Source: Mactromeris polynyma
Lineage: Eukaryota > Mollusca > Bivalvia > Venerida > Mactridae
NCBI GenBank assembly: GCA_032209605.1
Contig: JASFXZ010000005.1
Span: 32,352,905 to 32,416,904, forward strand
DNA length: 64,000 nucleotides
Reading direction: 5' to 3'
Part shown: piece after piece, positions 1-13,900 of the stretch
Layout: the number at the start of each line of letters is the position of its first letter
Position numbering within the stretch: position 1 is the stretch's first letter
The notes under the pieces: model-generated
Told to the model about the DNA's origin: nothing
The model's input: the letters and a program-made list of their open reading frames with translations, nothing else
Database searches by the model: none
Position numbers and translations under genes: made by a program

Positions 1-1475
1 GGCATATGTGCTGCTTGACTAGGTAGACGTCATCCTGACCTGTTTCATTCTACTTACTGAGAACTCATCATATACAGATATCTGTATTTAGAAATAGAAA
101 ATTAAGAATTTAACGATATAGTCTGTCACAAGAGCCCATCAAAACAGTCTATTATTCTTGGCACAGCCATGTTGTTTCTAAAGTGTGACTAAAAGGGGCA
201 TATTTGCGCATTGCACCAACAGTTGATGACTGCATATGAAAATGAATTAGGCATGACCTTCCTGTACCTATACTGTTGAACCAATCAAATTTTTTGAATT
301 GTATTGATGGTTCAAAATCTGTATTGATATTGGGATCGGCTTGTTGAATAGATGGCGTATTTATATAATTTCTATCGATGACAGACCTACAGCAGTTTAA
401 ATGTCAGTAGTTGAAAGGTCTTCTGGCTTTCATAAATGATAATCATACATGTATATTGTATCAATATATATTTTTCATAGCTGAATATAAAAGCTGTCAT
501 TATGTTGCACAACTTAATGAGTTCTTTGGTATGAAATGAACTACTTTTGCTCATCAGATGTCATTGAAATTTGCTCAGTAGTGAATCACATATACCAGTA
601 TAAGCCATTGATGAAAGTAAATCGATTTATTGTGCAAGTTCTCCAACATTTATATCATATCTTTCACGACTCTCAATTCGTTTCTCTATTGTTAAAAATG
701 TCTCATTATTTTTTTCCATTTTGCCTTCTATGAATGTCTTTTGATAGAAAAATTGACAAAAAGACTTCTTGTACCTTTCAAAAAATAATTCTCTTCAGTT
801 GAACAGGGTAAGTTCAGTTGGAAATTAATGGAATTTTAAGAAAACAAATTGCACTCTTGTAAATGAAAGAAAAATGTGTATTTATGAGTGAGAAGATAGA
901 AACAACGTTTATTCTTGTTTCATCTTTTATAAATTAATTGCTTCATTCATTTTCTCTTTTTCCTGGACTTCTGATACCATAAATCGTTCGAAAGATTCCA
1001 CTGGGCAAAGTTACTGACCCAATATTGTTCAATGAGTTAAGATAAAATTCAAGCTTTGTTTTTCAAATATCCAGTACTTATCTTGGCTTTAAGGTTATAT
1101 ACATTTTCAAGTCTTTTCAAGGACTAACATTAATTCAAGGACTTTTCAAGGTCTATGTTAGGGACATAAAGCCTGTTATGTCTGGCATAATGCCTGACCA
1201 TCTAAATAACAATTTAGTGTAGCTAAATTAGTGACGTTTAAAGATAGTATTTATGTCTGACTGAACTCAAATTTATAACGTCTTATGTAGATAACCTTAT
1301 ATTTGTACATCCGTTATTGAACTTCAACTTGCCATATAATACATTGCTGTTACAAACAGAGTATGTACAATTATTGCCTGTAAGAACATATTGCTCAATT
1401 TGTCTTTTACGATGTAGTTGTATAAACAAATGTATGTAGTAATGTTTGGTTGTCAAATACTATAGTTTGATATTC

Positions 1476-1768
1476 CAGGGGTTCTAAAGTTCTGGAATAA
1501 TCCGAAAATCCGGATTAAGAGGCTTCAGAGTCACTTTTAGATCGATGTAAATCTGATGATTTTTTTTGGGGGGTGGATGTAGAGGCCGAATCGCGACTGG
1601 TACGAAAGTTTTGTGTAAGAAGGCGTTTCAATAGTCGAGAGAATCAGACGCCTGCATCTGATAATGCTGGGTCATTGAAGCTTTGATCAGTGATTAAGAT
1701 CATTTGATATGACTTCTGACCCGCGGCAAATCTTCAGGATTGAGATCATTCAGCTGTTAGAACGCCTG
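1476..1768. mobile_element. hAT-like MITE, unit 1 only
   Basis: The segment is absent from the matching place in unit 2 (near 26,090). Its ends are imperfect inverted repeats, CAGGGGTTCTAA on the left and the complement of CAGGCGTTCTAA on the right. A 5-bp direct repeat TATTC lies on both sides (1,471-1,475 and 1,769-1,773). The CAGGG-type ends resemble hAT-derived MITEs, but a hAT target duplication is normally 8 bp, so the class is tentative. Confidence 0.5.
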
Positions 1769-2620
1769 TATTCTTTAATATTGCTCAGTCTGTGTGGTGC
1801 ATTGAAACATTTATTGATTATTATAACCAAACGTACAATATAGATTGGTAATAGCGCCCATGTCTTATTTTTGATCATTCACTAGTGACATAACATTTCT
1901 CGTGCATGACGTCACAACAAAACAACTGTGACGTTGACGTGCTCAAATGATGTTGACATTGTTAAATGTATATATTTTGTAAGAAGTATGACATAAAATA
2001 CCATTGACAATTAATGTCTTGTTAATTTGAATAAAATCTATGATATAATCATTTGAAGGCGTATCTTGTGGTTGAAAAATGAAAAGAAAATTGTCTGAAC
2101 TCTTAATAGAGAAACGCCTTTGTTTACGTACCTTATGTTTTAAAATTCTATTGACAGAGGCATTAATATATGATCTATTTGATCACAGTTGTTTTCATGT
2201 AATAGTTTATGAATACATGTACATGTATTTATATGTAATGGTGTATTGAATATTTTAATCAAGATTTCACGTTGTATAGTTGATGTGAGTAAGTGTTTGT
2301 GCTTTTATGTTTTGTTTTTGGTATAAACATTGGATTTCCTCTTTAAAGTCATTTTCCTTATGTTCCTTCAGAATATTTTGTAATTTGATATTTTTTTTTT
2401 ATTTTCCTAACAATTTGTATGTGTTCACTTATTTTTTTAACCACTAAATATACTTAGTTCGTTCATAGTTTGTTCCTTTATCTAATCACCGTTAGTTTTT
2501 CATTGATTAATCAGGATACATTGTATTTTGTTTTTGTTCACTTTTAAGATTTTATTCAAGATACTGTATTTTATATAATCATTATAGTAGTGGAAACAAG
2601 ATGGAGTCTGTTATTGCTTA

Positions 2621-2802
2621 TACAGCAAAACCTCGATAATAAGGCCATCATTGGTTCTTAAGGAAGTTGGCCTTATTAATGAGGTGGTCTCATTATGGAG
2701 ATAAAATATGAAAGCAAAATTGAAAACTGGTCCATGGAAGCACAATCTTATTAATGAGTTTGTCTTAATTTTGAAGTGATAATTAACGGAGGTTTTACTG
2801 TA
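2621..2802. mobile_element. pogo/Tigger-like MITE (CAGTAAAACCTC family), copy 1
   Basis: About 180 bp with inverted ends (TACAGCAAAACCTCGATAA on the left, GGAGGTTTTACTGTA on the right) flanked by TA. It is one of eight related copies in the window. The TA target and CAGT-AACCTC ends suit non-autonomous pogo/Tigger elements; there is no coding capacity. Confidence 0.7.
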
Positions 2803-4519
2803 TTTAAAATGATCAGTCATGCTAGGTGCACGATGATCGAATGTATAGGATTAGTAAGCCATGTTTTTGGTTGCCATGGATACCCACAATGATTTTTATG
2901 GTGTTCCTTTAGTGTCTCAGTTTTCCATATCAAGGAATGAAATTGAAACTACTCAATCTGCTTATAAAATGAAGAAACAGATCAATTGACTTACTTCACT
3001 TTCCCACTTGATTTACTATTATTACCCATCCATTTAAGTAAGTCTTGCATCATTCCTAGAAAGAATGCTGATTGTTTCACCATCTGTCACACACTCCTTT
3101 CTGCCCCAGCCATTTTTAAAAGGGGCTTAAAGTGTTACCTCTGTGCGTCCATTTATTCGAAAGGAAGGATGGATAGATTCAATATAGATTAGTCACAGAT
3201 GCAGAGGTAAATAAAGTACTGGTCAAGAGTCTGTTACCATCTGCCAATATTTAGAGGAGTTACGGCCCTTTTTTACTTAAAAGTCCATAGCTGGGGCATC
3301 TGTATCCTATGGACACATCTAGTTTATAATGTTCACATTGACACATTGTTCATTTTGCCAGTCTGAAGGAGATGTATTATATGTTTATTTTGCTTCTTAA
3401 TATGCTTCTATCTTTTAAGCTAGAAAACTATTCTTTAGATATGAGCTTTTATTTATAATCAATTATTGTGTGCAATATTTGTATTATTTATTCTATGATT
3501 TCTGTGATATATTTGCTTTATGTTTCATTGTGGTTGAAACCTTCATGCACATCTTGTAGTTTGCAATGTTTAGCATTATTACCAGTATCATAATATGAAT
3601 TGGTCAAAAGAGCTAATTAACCTGTCATTTGTAATTGAGAATCGTTACTACCTTATGACAAAGAGATCTGAATTGGCTAACATAATGCTTTGATAAGTCT
3701 TCATTGACATTTTGGTAGTACAGTTCATTAGAAAAATAAATTGTATAGCTCGATGTTGTCACAGTCAGTGATTAGTAGAGATTTGTCCAGTATCCTTTAA
3801 GGAACTATTTGAGGTAGCAAGGGCTGGTTAGCACTTTTGACTAGTATATTTGAGTTGGTAAGCATTACGCAGTTGTACTTGAGGTGAAACATTATCTGTC
3901 CACATACTTGGTTGTAATGTTTTGGTTTGTGCCTATCAATTCTTGTCTCATTATCTGCTCGTTAACTGAAGCAACCTATTAATATTACTTAATGAATCTG
4001 TCTGTTTATTTCTTCAAAAGAATTACATGGATTTTGTTTTGATACTATTTACGGATATTCATTACATTTTTTTCTGTCATGTTCGACAACAGAAGGTATG
4101 CAAAGGAATATTCCATTTATTTATTGTATCTCTGTTTCCATGGCGCCGTAGTTTCTTGTTTCAGAGGTTTGGCTGTTTGTTAATAATGCTGTGTTTTACC
4201 TGAATGTTACTTGTTTGTGTGTGTATACTCGTCTTGCCAAATTTCTGTTCTGTCATTTCTGTGTTAAGCTTTATATTTATTTTAATACATAACAAACATT
4301 TTACTGTTACTGTATCTATGAATAAAGATTTCTATCTATATACAGCGTTGATTGTAGTTCGTTTCATGCACAGCAGTTATAGAATGGATAAAGGCAGAGC
4401 ACTCAAGAAGGGATAAAGGGAAAGCACTCCTGATACTCTCATGTGGTTTCAAGAGAATAAATTAGGGATATTTTGATATACATGAAGAGTACCACGATAT
4501 ATTGTAATATGTAATGGGG

Positions 4520-4745
4520 ATTGGCCAGGGTCATGTACTTGTCCAGCTATTCGGATGAAGGAAGATCCCCTGTGCCCCTTCTAGCATCTTTTGGGCATAC
4601 GTGGGTACCTGGATAGAGCCACCAACCTTCCACTTGCTAGCTGGATAGCTTACTCCACTAAAAATACTACATCCCAAGTGGGAATCGAATCCAAACCTGT
4701 GAGGAGCAAGTGGTATAGTTAGTGAATTTGGCAATATGTACCAGA
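4520..4745 (-). repeat. tRNA-derived SINE-like repeat, unit 1
   Basis: Read on the minus strand, the segment contains a B-box-like motif (GGTTTGGATTCGATTCCC) near 4,677-4,700. It recurs in unit 2 at about 28,580-28,805 as part of the segmental duplication. No complete tRNA cloverleaf is visible, so this is a SINE relic rather than a tRNA gene. Confidence 0.4.
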
Positions 4746-4861
4746 ACATTTAACTTCATTAACAAAACTGGATATATTGATCTCTGACTTGAATTTATTA
4801 CTTATTTTATTGGACCTCTAGCCATGTACTTAAGGAGTAGTCCGATTCGCTGGGACCACGT

Positions 4862-6758
4862 TGTCTCCATAGTACATTTGCCGTACAAGATGGCTGAAAA
4901 TTCCGTCGGTTCGACAAAATTTGATGTGTTTGGATGGTTACTGTTAAGTTAGGATCTTTAGAATAGGTGCAGAGTACCCGCATTGTAACACAAGTTACTC
5001 ACGTGCTTTTCGTTTTTCCGAGGTTCAATTAGTTTAATCCTGAAACTCGATACACATTGTATTTGTTTTCGTACTTAATCCGAAAATGTATGTAATTTGG
5101 GTATTTCGGCGCAAATATCCGTCGTGGTAAGTTGCCAGTAGTATTTCGTTTTTTAACCCTCTAGTACGGAAACTTCTTCTAACCGGACAATTTTCTCGGT
5201 CCCGCTAAAGTTCTACTCCTGACTCCGGATGTGTTTTTCGACTGGATTGATATTTTACACATAAAATAAATCTCCCAAAACCGGACGATAATTTCCCGCC
5301 AAAAATGCGTCAATTTAATGACTGAGAATTGAAAGAAGCCATAATAATTTTAAAAATTACCTCGGGATGTAGACCGCGTACGGTATCGTCGTATGCATTC
5401 CGTTTTGACGGGAACAAAGTAAGAACGGATACGACGTGTACTAATTATGTAAACAATCCTTCAAGAACAATTGTTTAGATAATGTTGTGAAAACATGCGG
5501 TGGTAATCGTTTAGAGATAGATGATCCCAGACAAGTAAAGGATGAGCAGTGAGACGGATAAAAAACTGTGAACTACATATTGCTGTGAGCACAGAAAAGA
5601 GGTCCATTGGGTACACAAATCACAATTCAAAATGTTTACCCTAGATTATTATTGTATTATTTTCCTCTTCGAAAAACGTTTTAAAATAAAGCTACTATGT
5701 AATTTTAAAGTACATGTATGACATTTTGAAAATACACCGTACTATGTGGATATCTTTTCACATTTTATGGACGGTAACGTCGCGAAACACCCACACTTAA
5801 TTGCAGCTATGTTTAACATCATTTGATGTGTTGAATGATTCATTGAAAGAGATTCTAAAAGTTCTATAATGAATAAACACATTTCATAATGATAATTTAC
5901 ATATAGATTGCATGAATTTGCATATCGCACTGCAAATCTTCCGTGCATGAAAGGAGCACAAATATGTTAGTCTCATATGACTTATGATTTTGAATTCAAT
6001 TTCCAAGTTTACCTAATTTATGTAAAATACTTTAGCTTAAATTTTCTTATGACTCGGCAAAGAGGAGTAAGATAATGCATTCAGACATTATATATTACGT
6101 CGCGTTAACGCCAACATCCTCTAGCAAACTTATTCAAATTACTGAAAGAATTTCTTGCCTACGGACATTCAATGGAGGATTCCTCTCAAGTCCTGAATCT
6201 CCTCTAATCCGAACTTTATAGTTTGTCCGAAGGGTGTTCGGATTTGGGAGTCTCAACTGTACATTTAAATCCGGTGTTGAAATGTAGTGGTTTTAAGAAA
6301 ACATATTATATAGAAGAGATGTTCTGAGCATGAAGAATTTCATATTAGAAAGTGAAAATACGGTTTCACGTCACGAATAGGATCATTGAAAACATCGTTC
6401 GGACAGTGTACTCATAAATATTTTGTTCGGACAATGTACTCGTTTAAAAATATATCAATAACTTTTGTTAAAAAACGAAATACTACTTGAAACTTACCAC
6501 GACGGATATTTGCGCCGAAATACCCAAATTACATACATTTTCGGACAAAGTACGAAAAACAAATAAAATGTGTATCGAGTTTCAGGCTTAAAATAATTAA
6601 ACCTCGGAAAAACGAAAAGCACGTGAGTAACTTGTGTTACAATGCGGATACTCTGCGCCTATTCTAGATTCTACATTATCAGTAACCATCAAAACACATC
6701 ATATTTTGGGTCGAACCGACGGAATTTTCAGCCATCTTGAACGGTAAATGTACTACGA
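4862..6758. mobile_element. DNA transposon relic with ~300-bp terminal inverted repeats and 8-bp TSD
   Basis: The two ends (about 4,862-5,155 and 6,475-6,758) are long imperfect inverted repeats. An 8-bp direct repeat GACCACGT lies exactly outside them (4,854-4,861 and 6,759-6,766). Unit 2 has no equivalent insertion at 28,905. The 8-bp duplication fits hAT-type or other elements that duplicate 8 bp. No transposase frame is visible between the arms. The interior holds a second, Tigger-like element (5,164-6,259). Confidence 0.75.
5164..6259. mobile_element. Nested Tigger/pogo-like element
   Basis: This lies inside the long-TIR element. The right end reads, as complement, CAGTTGAGACTCCCAAATCC followed by a CGAAC-rich stretch. 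The left end begins GTACGGAAACTTCTTCTAAC after a TA. TA is present outside both ends. Such CAGT-GGAAACTCC-type ends with TA targets are typical of Tigger elements. Its right half (5,765-6,259) has a diverged relative at 18,985-19,617. There is no transposase frame. Confidence 0.55.
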
Positions 6759-7197
6759 GACCACGTGATACTCCCTGGTGAAGTATGATTTAAAAAGATA
6801 GCACCAAATGATCACCATAATAGAATGTGTTGCGGGCAAGAATGGTGTCCATATCTAAAATTTCAATGTCATGGTGTAGGTTTTAAGTATTCATTTTCCA
6901 ATGTAAACCGTGGTGAAATATGATTAGACCTATTTGTGTCTGGTCAAGAACTTCGATGTTTTTTGTCGGATTTGAAAATAACTGGGAACAGATGATAACA
7001 ATAGTTTGCCGACGTGTTGTGTGTAGTTAAACTGTGTCCATAGCTTAAAGGTCAATGTCTCGGTGCAGGATTGAACTTTGGTTAATGTTTCCGGTGACTG
7101 TTCACGTAATATAAGCGTGACATTTCTTGCTCGATTTCAGTATTCATTTTATACAATTATCAGTTTTACATTTCCGACGTTCCAAACTGGCACTCAC

Positions 7198-7283
7198 CTG
7201 TTCTTGTGCAACCATCGACAACATCGCATCAAGGACAAAGTTGTTTTCTTCTTTTAATGATAGAAGAAATGCTCCACTGCTAG
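7198..7283 (-). CDS. Candidate orphan exon, unit 1 (28 codons, unknown protein)
   Basis: On the minus strand an open 86-nt block ends at a clean GT donor (GAACAG|GTGAGTGCC) and starts after a possible TTATCAG acceptor. It would encode SSGAFLLSLKEENNFVLDAM and eight more residues. The paralogous block at 29,531-29,616 has the same length and stays open, with two base changes noticed there. It lies downstream of the monooxygenase stop codon, so it could be an alternative 3' exon or part of an unseen gene. I do not recognise the peptide. Confidence 0.3.
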
Positions 7284-7467
7284 CTGATAACAAAGACCTA
7301 AATGGTATTTAGGTGCAAGCGATCATCAATTATATTTTGTTATAACTCATATATACCAACATAAGAATAGAAACGTCGATGTAACCAGTTTGAAATGGTA
7401 ACTACAGTTTATGAATGGTTAATACAAACGCTGAAAGCTGTTATGAAGTTATAAAAAATCAAGAAAT

Positions 7468-7473
7468 TTTATT
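7468..7473 (-). terminator. Candidate poly(A) signal AATAAA, gene copy 1
   Basis: AATAAA on the minus strand, about 145 bp after the stop codon of gene copy 1. The same motif is kept at 30,047-30,052 in copy 2. Confidence 0.5.
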
Positions 7474-7617
7474 ACAAATGTATAAAAAAGACAAGACAGT
7501 TCGTGTAAAAGTGATGCTAAGGTTATCTGTCCATCGCACGTATGATCAACATAACAGTAGATCTATTTGAAGTTATTGTATGCTCAAAATATTAAACGAA
7601 AAGAAACATAAGCGTTG

Positions 7618-7903
7618 TTAAAATAATAACACCAACACAACCAATGACGTCATCAGTATTTGCGTTGGACGATAGGTGGCACCGGCGTTAGTTTTTGCAA
7701 TGGTCTGTTTGTACTTCTCAACAGCGAGAATACTGTCGCATGAATCAATGCGAGAAAACCACTCGATTGTCTGCATGCTTGTTGCATGTTCAAGGGCCAT
7801 TGCACGTAAGAATGAACCCACTTCGCCGGTAAAACATGGCTGTTTCTTTAATTCTCTGACATAGTTCAGACATTCGTGGCGGCAGAAACCAGGTGAGCAT
7901 AGG
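7618..7903 (-). CDS. Copy 1 exon 11 (C-terminal tail and stop)
   Basis: Encodes residues 460-554, beginning SLCSPGFCRHECLNYV and ending in a hydrophobic LMTSLVVLVLLF run directly before the stop. Five Cys suggest disulfides. The terminal hydrophobic run without a cytosolic tail is what a GPI-anchor signal looks like. The acceptor is AATAG|C. Confidence 0.85.
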
Positions 7904-10900
7904 CTATTTATAGACGTTGTTATTGTTTGTGAGTCACTGAAAGTAAATCATGGTAAACGTTTATAAGTATAAAAATGTACGTCTCATCGCGAAATGCGAA
8001 TAATATCTTTGATCTCCATAATTTGGCTTCATTTATAATCTGAACACCCCGATTAAATGTTTCTTTATTCATTCAAGTGAACAGTTTGCCAAAAGGAAAC
8101 ATCTGTGCCAGTATTCTAGGCAAATAGACGTGATAAAGGCGTGATACATCGACAAAGAGCAATTGAGGATGAGCCACGCCGAGCATGGTGCAGGACACCA
8201 ATACACACATTATGAAAAAACAGTGAAAAAAATGGAGCAAATCAAAAATCACCTTGAAATATCTGGACAAACAACATGGATGCACATACAGAAAGGGGCA
8301 CGATATAAACCAATGTACCAGGGGACACAAACCGGGAGGGGACAACATACAATCCCCCAAAACATACCGAAATGTTAAGGACAATGAAACCAAAAACAAC
8401 ACAGTATCTTCAACGAACACAAAAACGTACTGGTAGAAAGTAAGAATACAAGAAAAACTATATGATAAACGCTAAATATATGTGTAAGAGTTAATACAAA
8501 CAGAACAAGAAATCAGTCATAAAAAAAACAAAAAACAATAAAACATGTATATACTATTTTAAATATAGTCATACTGATTTAGGACGTAATCAGGTATACG
8601 TGCAAAGAAAATTGTAACCCGAGATATGAATTTTGTTTTAATAAAAATGTTAAGATGAAGTTATTGGTACAAGTCAGATTCATTCTGTCACCAATTCACT
8701 CAGATATCAATGCGAACTTTCCAACACTACGATAAATTACATCAGATATTATGCAACAATTGACTATTTCTTTACAGAACAGAAATTTGAATTACCTGAA
8801 ATCCCATAAATCAGCCTTTAAGTCACAACCTCGTATGATTGTTTGGTTTCGTGCTTCGCATTGACTTAAACTCTTCCAAGCCACACATTCTGTAACAGAA
8901 CACATACACAGTAATTCAGTATTAATCAATCAAAGGTTTATACCGCTGCTTATTGCCTTATATTTTCCGTACATCCCTTATAAATTATACAATATGTGAA
9001 TCAATTTTGATATTCCATAAGTCCAATACACGTAGGATCTGAATTGAGATTCAAAGTCAATTGATCAAAAACTTTTAGTTTAATAAAATATTTGACTTAA
9101 GAAAGATCTCAGTTTGTGCAGTTTGTGACGCCGAGGCCAGAGGCACGAATAAACTCGACAATCATTTACCTATGTATGACAAGTATACTCAGTATTGTCG
9201 AAAATACATACTATCCGTATAATGATCTGTTGTTACACTATAAATTGATTCATGTTACGTCAAGTGTGAAACAAGTTAACAAAACAAATCACTCTTAATG
9301 ACGGCCTCATGTCCAGTATTCGCGCTTAAATTAGGGCTTGGGCAGATTGTGATCAAACTTCGCCCATCGGGGCTCGAACCGAACCGGTCGCGTAATAATA
9401 ATGAGAAAAATTATGACATAATAATCAAATGCTGGGAACCAGAAATCATAACCTAGCAATGTATTGCCTCGATTGAAGTAGCCTAATAATGTTACACCAT
9501 CCTATTCCAAATTTCAAACCGTCGACTAAATATCGATACAGACAATCATGTATGAGAAATAGTAGCATTAAATTCTATTTTCTACAATATTTCATGCAGA
9601 ACTGGAGTTTACAATGCTACAAAATGCGTTATTCATAAAAACTCGAATACATTTCGTACGGTACTCATAAGTAGGCCGAGGCGTCCGTAAATATTTATAA
9701 CGCACAATTCCCACAGCGAATATAGTCCACGTGACAGAACAAGACAAGATGGCCGAACCATCGTCTGCGACAATCGCAACATCTCGGTAATTTCTTTTCA
9801 TTTCGGAAATAGAACTCAGAGGTACATTGTGAGCGAGTGCCAGTATGTTATAGCGAATGTCTTAAACCATGTCAGTGAAAGAAAGAGAATAAGTAGCTAC
9901 AGGAAAAGTCGCATACAAAAGACAGTGCCTCCCCACGCAGACCTCCGGGAAAGCAACAATCCACAAAACACTTAAGGAGGTTAAAGGGTACATATGTTAA
10001 AGAATAGAGACACAATGAATGGCCTGGCAGACCATAAGGAATAACTAGGAGAATCAAAGCGGACAGTGAAGGAGGGAGGGATAATGGATGGAAAATATCA
10101 CAGGACAAGCAAGACTGCTGGCAGCAATAGGCCGAAACTGGGCAGGTAATAACATGAACACTATATAAAGTGACAGAATTGCACAGGGGAAAGGGAAATA
10201 AAAAACTCATTCAAAACACAAACAGAAATAATGACCATACATCGAATTACAACCTTGGAACTGTCAGTAAAAATACTGGGGGTTTAAATCGATTTAACAG
10301 CTAGCTAGCCTCACACTTAAACGCTATATGGTCATTGATTTCCAACATATATACATAAATTGACTAAGTAGGCAGTAACTAATCATTAAAGCAACCAACC
10401 ATCACGCAGACATACTGTAATTAATCCAGCACGAAGGAACAAGACTCGTGTAAATACGCGACATGTGCTTTTACGTTATTAAAGCTATTATCCCAGTCTT
10501 TAATACTTACCCGAAGATCTTATGTTTTCTTTTGGATAGTATGTGATAAATGCCAGACACATCTCGTCAACTGTGGCTTTACCGAAATTAGTTGTCACAT
10601 TTCTAGATGTAGCGTTAAACATGCAAGTTGTTTTCAGTTCATCTCCTGGGTGCAATTGTACAGGTGATTTAAATCTGAAAAAGGGATCTTAATCGATTAA
10701 CTATTTACTTATTAAGTTTAAAGGTGAACAATATACATCTTTAGAATAGTGTATGGTGCATAACGATTAAGTCATAATATACTTTCGGTCCAGATACGCG
10801 TCACTATCAAACTGATAGAAAGTCGTTTTGCGAAATAGAATGCGTTTCAGGCGCTTTGAAACTACATGTATGTAATGGCTATCAGCGATGCCACTTTACT

Positions 10901-13900
10901 GTTGGTAATTAAAGTGATCTGAAGTTCGAAAGAACATGCCGTCATTATTTATCAAATCCTCAATGTAACAGAACCTTTTTCATACTAAACACTAGTTTAA
11001 TGATTACAAACAAAAAACGGTTCAACTTTTGCTCTCGTGTCTATGTGTATAATACTATGATAGATTTAATTTTTCAAACCACAATAGATAGTTCCCACAT
11101 TTACAAGATGTATCTTTAAAACTAGCAAATTGCATTTTGCTTTTAAAAGTGAGAAATATAGTTATATGAAAGATGCATTTACAAAACAGGCCTCGCAACT
11201 CATATCCTTAAAGTACGAACCAAATATAAAACAGGGAAACTTGCAATATGTTATTCTTCTTTAAGATTTACGATTGTAATAAATGTGACAATAAGGTATA
11301 TACGCATGTGTGATCGGGGAATTGAAATCGTATACATGATCCATCGCAAGTGGAGTGGACACTCCTTCTCGAATCCTCTCTGTATATTGAGCCCGTCCTA
11401 AAATTAATGTAAGCAAAACAAATCATATGTATCAAAGAGACCATTAGATACAAAACCATTAAGCCAGTCAAAATGCTTCTTCTTATCGCATTTTGAAAAA
11501 GTATTCCTCTATGATTCTGTGGAAAAAAGCCTCACTGACATGACAGTTATTTTATGATTATTTGTGCAAGACATGTTTGTCACTCTTTGTATGCATTGTA
11601 GAATAACTTTGTAATGAAGATTATGTTTTTACATACAATCGGAATACGTTATAGATCATAAAGTTGCACATTTATTTTTCAATATTTATACGTGAATGTC
11701 TCGCATTTTGTTGTGGATTGACATATATTTGAACGAAACATTAACGAAATCATATCATCGTAAATTATTTTAAGAGTATGTTAGAAGGAGAGTTACCAAT
11801 AAGATGCATATGGTTCGAAATAAGGGAGACATTTACAGGCCCATCCATGAGCTGTTCTGTGCAGTCACCAGGACACGAACCGGAGGCGGAGTAACTCAAA
11901 GTGCCAGGTGGGATGTCCAAACTGAATTGACCAATCATCAACACGCCTGCATTGTTATGGCGGAGTTTTGGAGTCAAATGAAATACCATACCGGAACTGT
12001 CCACATGGTCCTCTTTCAATTGTGGGTTATTCCAATGATGCTTAAACCAGATTTAATTATGTATAGATGTAGGGCCCATGGAGTTAAAATGACAAAGCGT
12101 AAATTTAAATTTATTGGCCTTTATTTTTGTTTATTCTTGCTTCCTTAATTCTTCTTGTTTGTTTTGATGGTCGGCCAGACCATTCCTTGCACCCCTGTTC
12201 CCATACATGTTTACCCTTGCACCTCCTCAGTCCTTAACGTTTTGTAGAGTTGCGGGTCTGTGTGATGAGGCATTGTCTTATGTTACAACTTAATCTCTTT
12301 TAACAATCGGTTTCATCCGTAACACGTTTATAAGATAAGAAATCCATTTCAGCCATTGATAAAATATGCAAGTTTTTTTTACTTTACATTCAAATGGCAT
12401 ACCGGTCAAAAAACGGAGCAATTTTCAGTTGTACTTATGATTGTAATGTATAAATACTGTAGGCACCAAGGGACTAGTAAACGGATTGGAAAACGGGTAC
12501 AATACAATGCGTTTTACATACCTGCATGACAGCGTATTTAAATCCCCTCGTACCAACGAGAAATCCCATGTTTTCATCAAAACATTCACCGTCACCACCA
12601 GCTGTCCAGACAGCAATTATAGATCGACATGCATCCATTTCACCACCGCATTCCTTGGGCTGCATTAACGGCCCCGGTGCTTCGTCAACTGTAGGAGGAA
12701 GTGAAAGCTATTGTAGAGGGTAAACGGTGACATCGAATGATTCGACCCTGTTGACTTTGATTTAATGACTTTAATATAATATTGGTTAGATCTAAATCCG
12801 ATTGGAATTTGTTTGTTTACATTTCCAATAAACTAGCACTAACAAATTTGCCGAATGCGGTCACAAATCCATGAAAACTCCTGCATTTGAGCGAACAAGG
12901 CGTATATAACTTGCAACGCCGCTATTTATATCGCCTGGTCACGTTTCGACATATTAGGACATTGAATATTTAACTACAATTAAGTCGTTAAAGGAACTTT
13001 ATTAATACATAAAATTAAATGGAAATGTCGAGCAGAAAATGCTTCATACAAAGTAAACGTCCATCCTAAAAGCACAAAGTAAAAATGAACATACAAGTAA
13101 ACAAACAAATGCTAGTAAAAGCAAAAGGCAAAATACATAAATGACGGGTGAAAATAGGAGCACTGCTAAAGAACAGTTAATTGCAAAAACAGCACTTGAG
13201 TGGTAAACATAGTTAAAAGTAAAGATCAAATAGCAAACACTAGTCTTTCTAAAAGTGTTATGCGTCAGTCATCCTTCTCAACGAATATTGCTCTGTTTTG
13301 GTCATGATTTCTGTACTAAATGTTCATATTTTATTATTAATCCATTTCATTTCTCACAAAAACATGCGTATACATCTTGAAACACAATCTAACTGACGCA
13401 GCTCAACTACTGAACATTAAATAATAGTTTAGAAGACTGTCGTTGCGTACACTATGTATATTTGTGGATGATTTCCGAACATGTTTCCATTGGCTGACCA
13501 CCTCACAATTTGTTTATAACCTTTCTCAAGTAAATAATAGCGGGCTTTACTGGAGCAAATAATGTTAGAAAAAACAATAGCAACCGTAGGCTTCAACCAC
13601 TTACCTCCTTCGCAACCATACACCAATGTATGATGCATGATTTCTAGGTTTGAAATAAGTGGGTCAAAAGCTACAATATGATAATCTTTGTCCATTGGAA
13701 ATTCTAGCGTCATACACATGTATGTGGTTTCCTTGGCTGGTACAGCTGTCTCCGGGAAACGTACTGTGTAGTTAAATGTCTCTGAAAATATATCACTGTA
13801 TTCAACAGTCGTTGTAAATATAAGGTGTAAAATGTATGCGCAGTCTTAATGTCGGATAGACAATTTCTGAGCATTGCATTGTAGTTATAATTAATGCAGA

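Noticed and set aside
11804..12148. Plus-strand open frames over exons 6 and 7 (also at 34,605 and 35,287)
   Set aside because: They are antisense shadows of conserved minus-strand exons and have no splice or family support.
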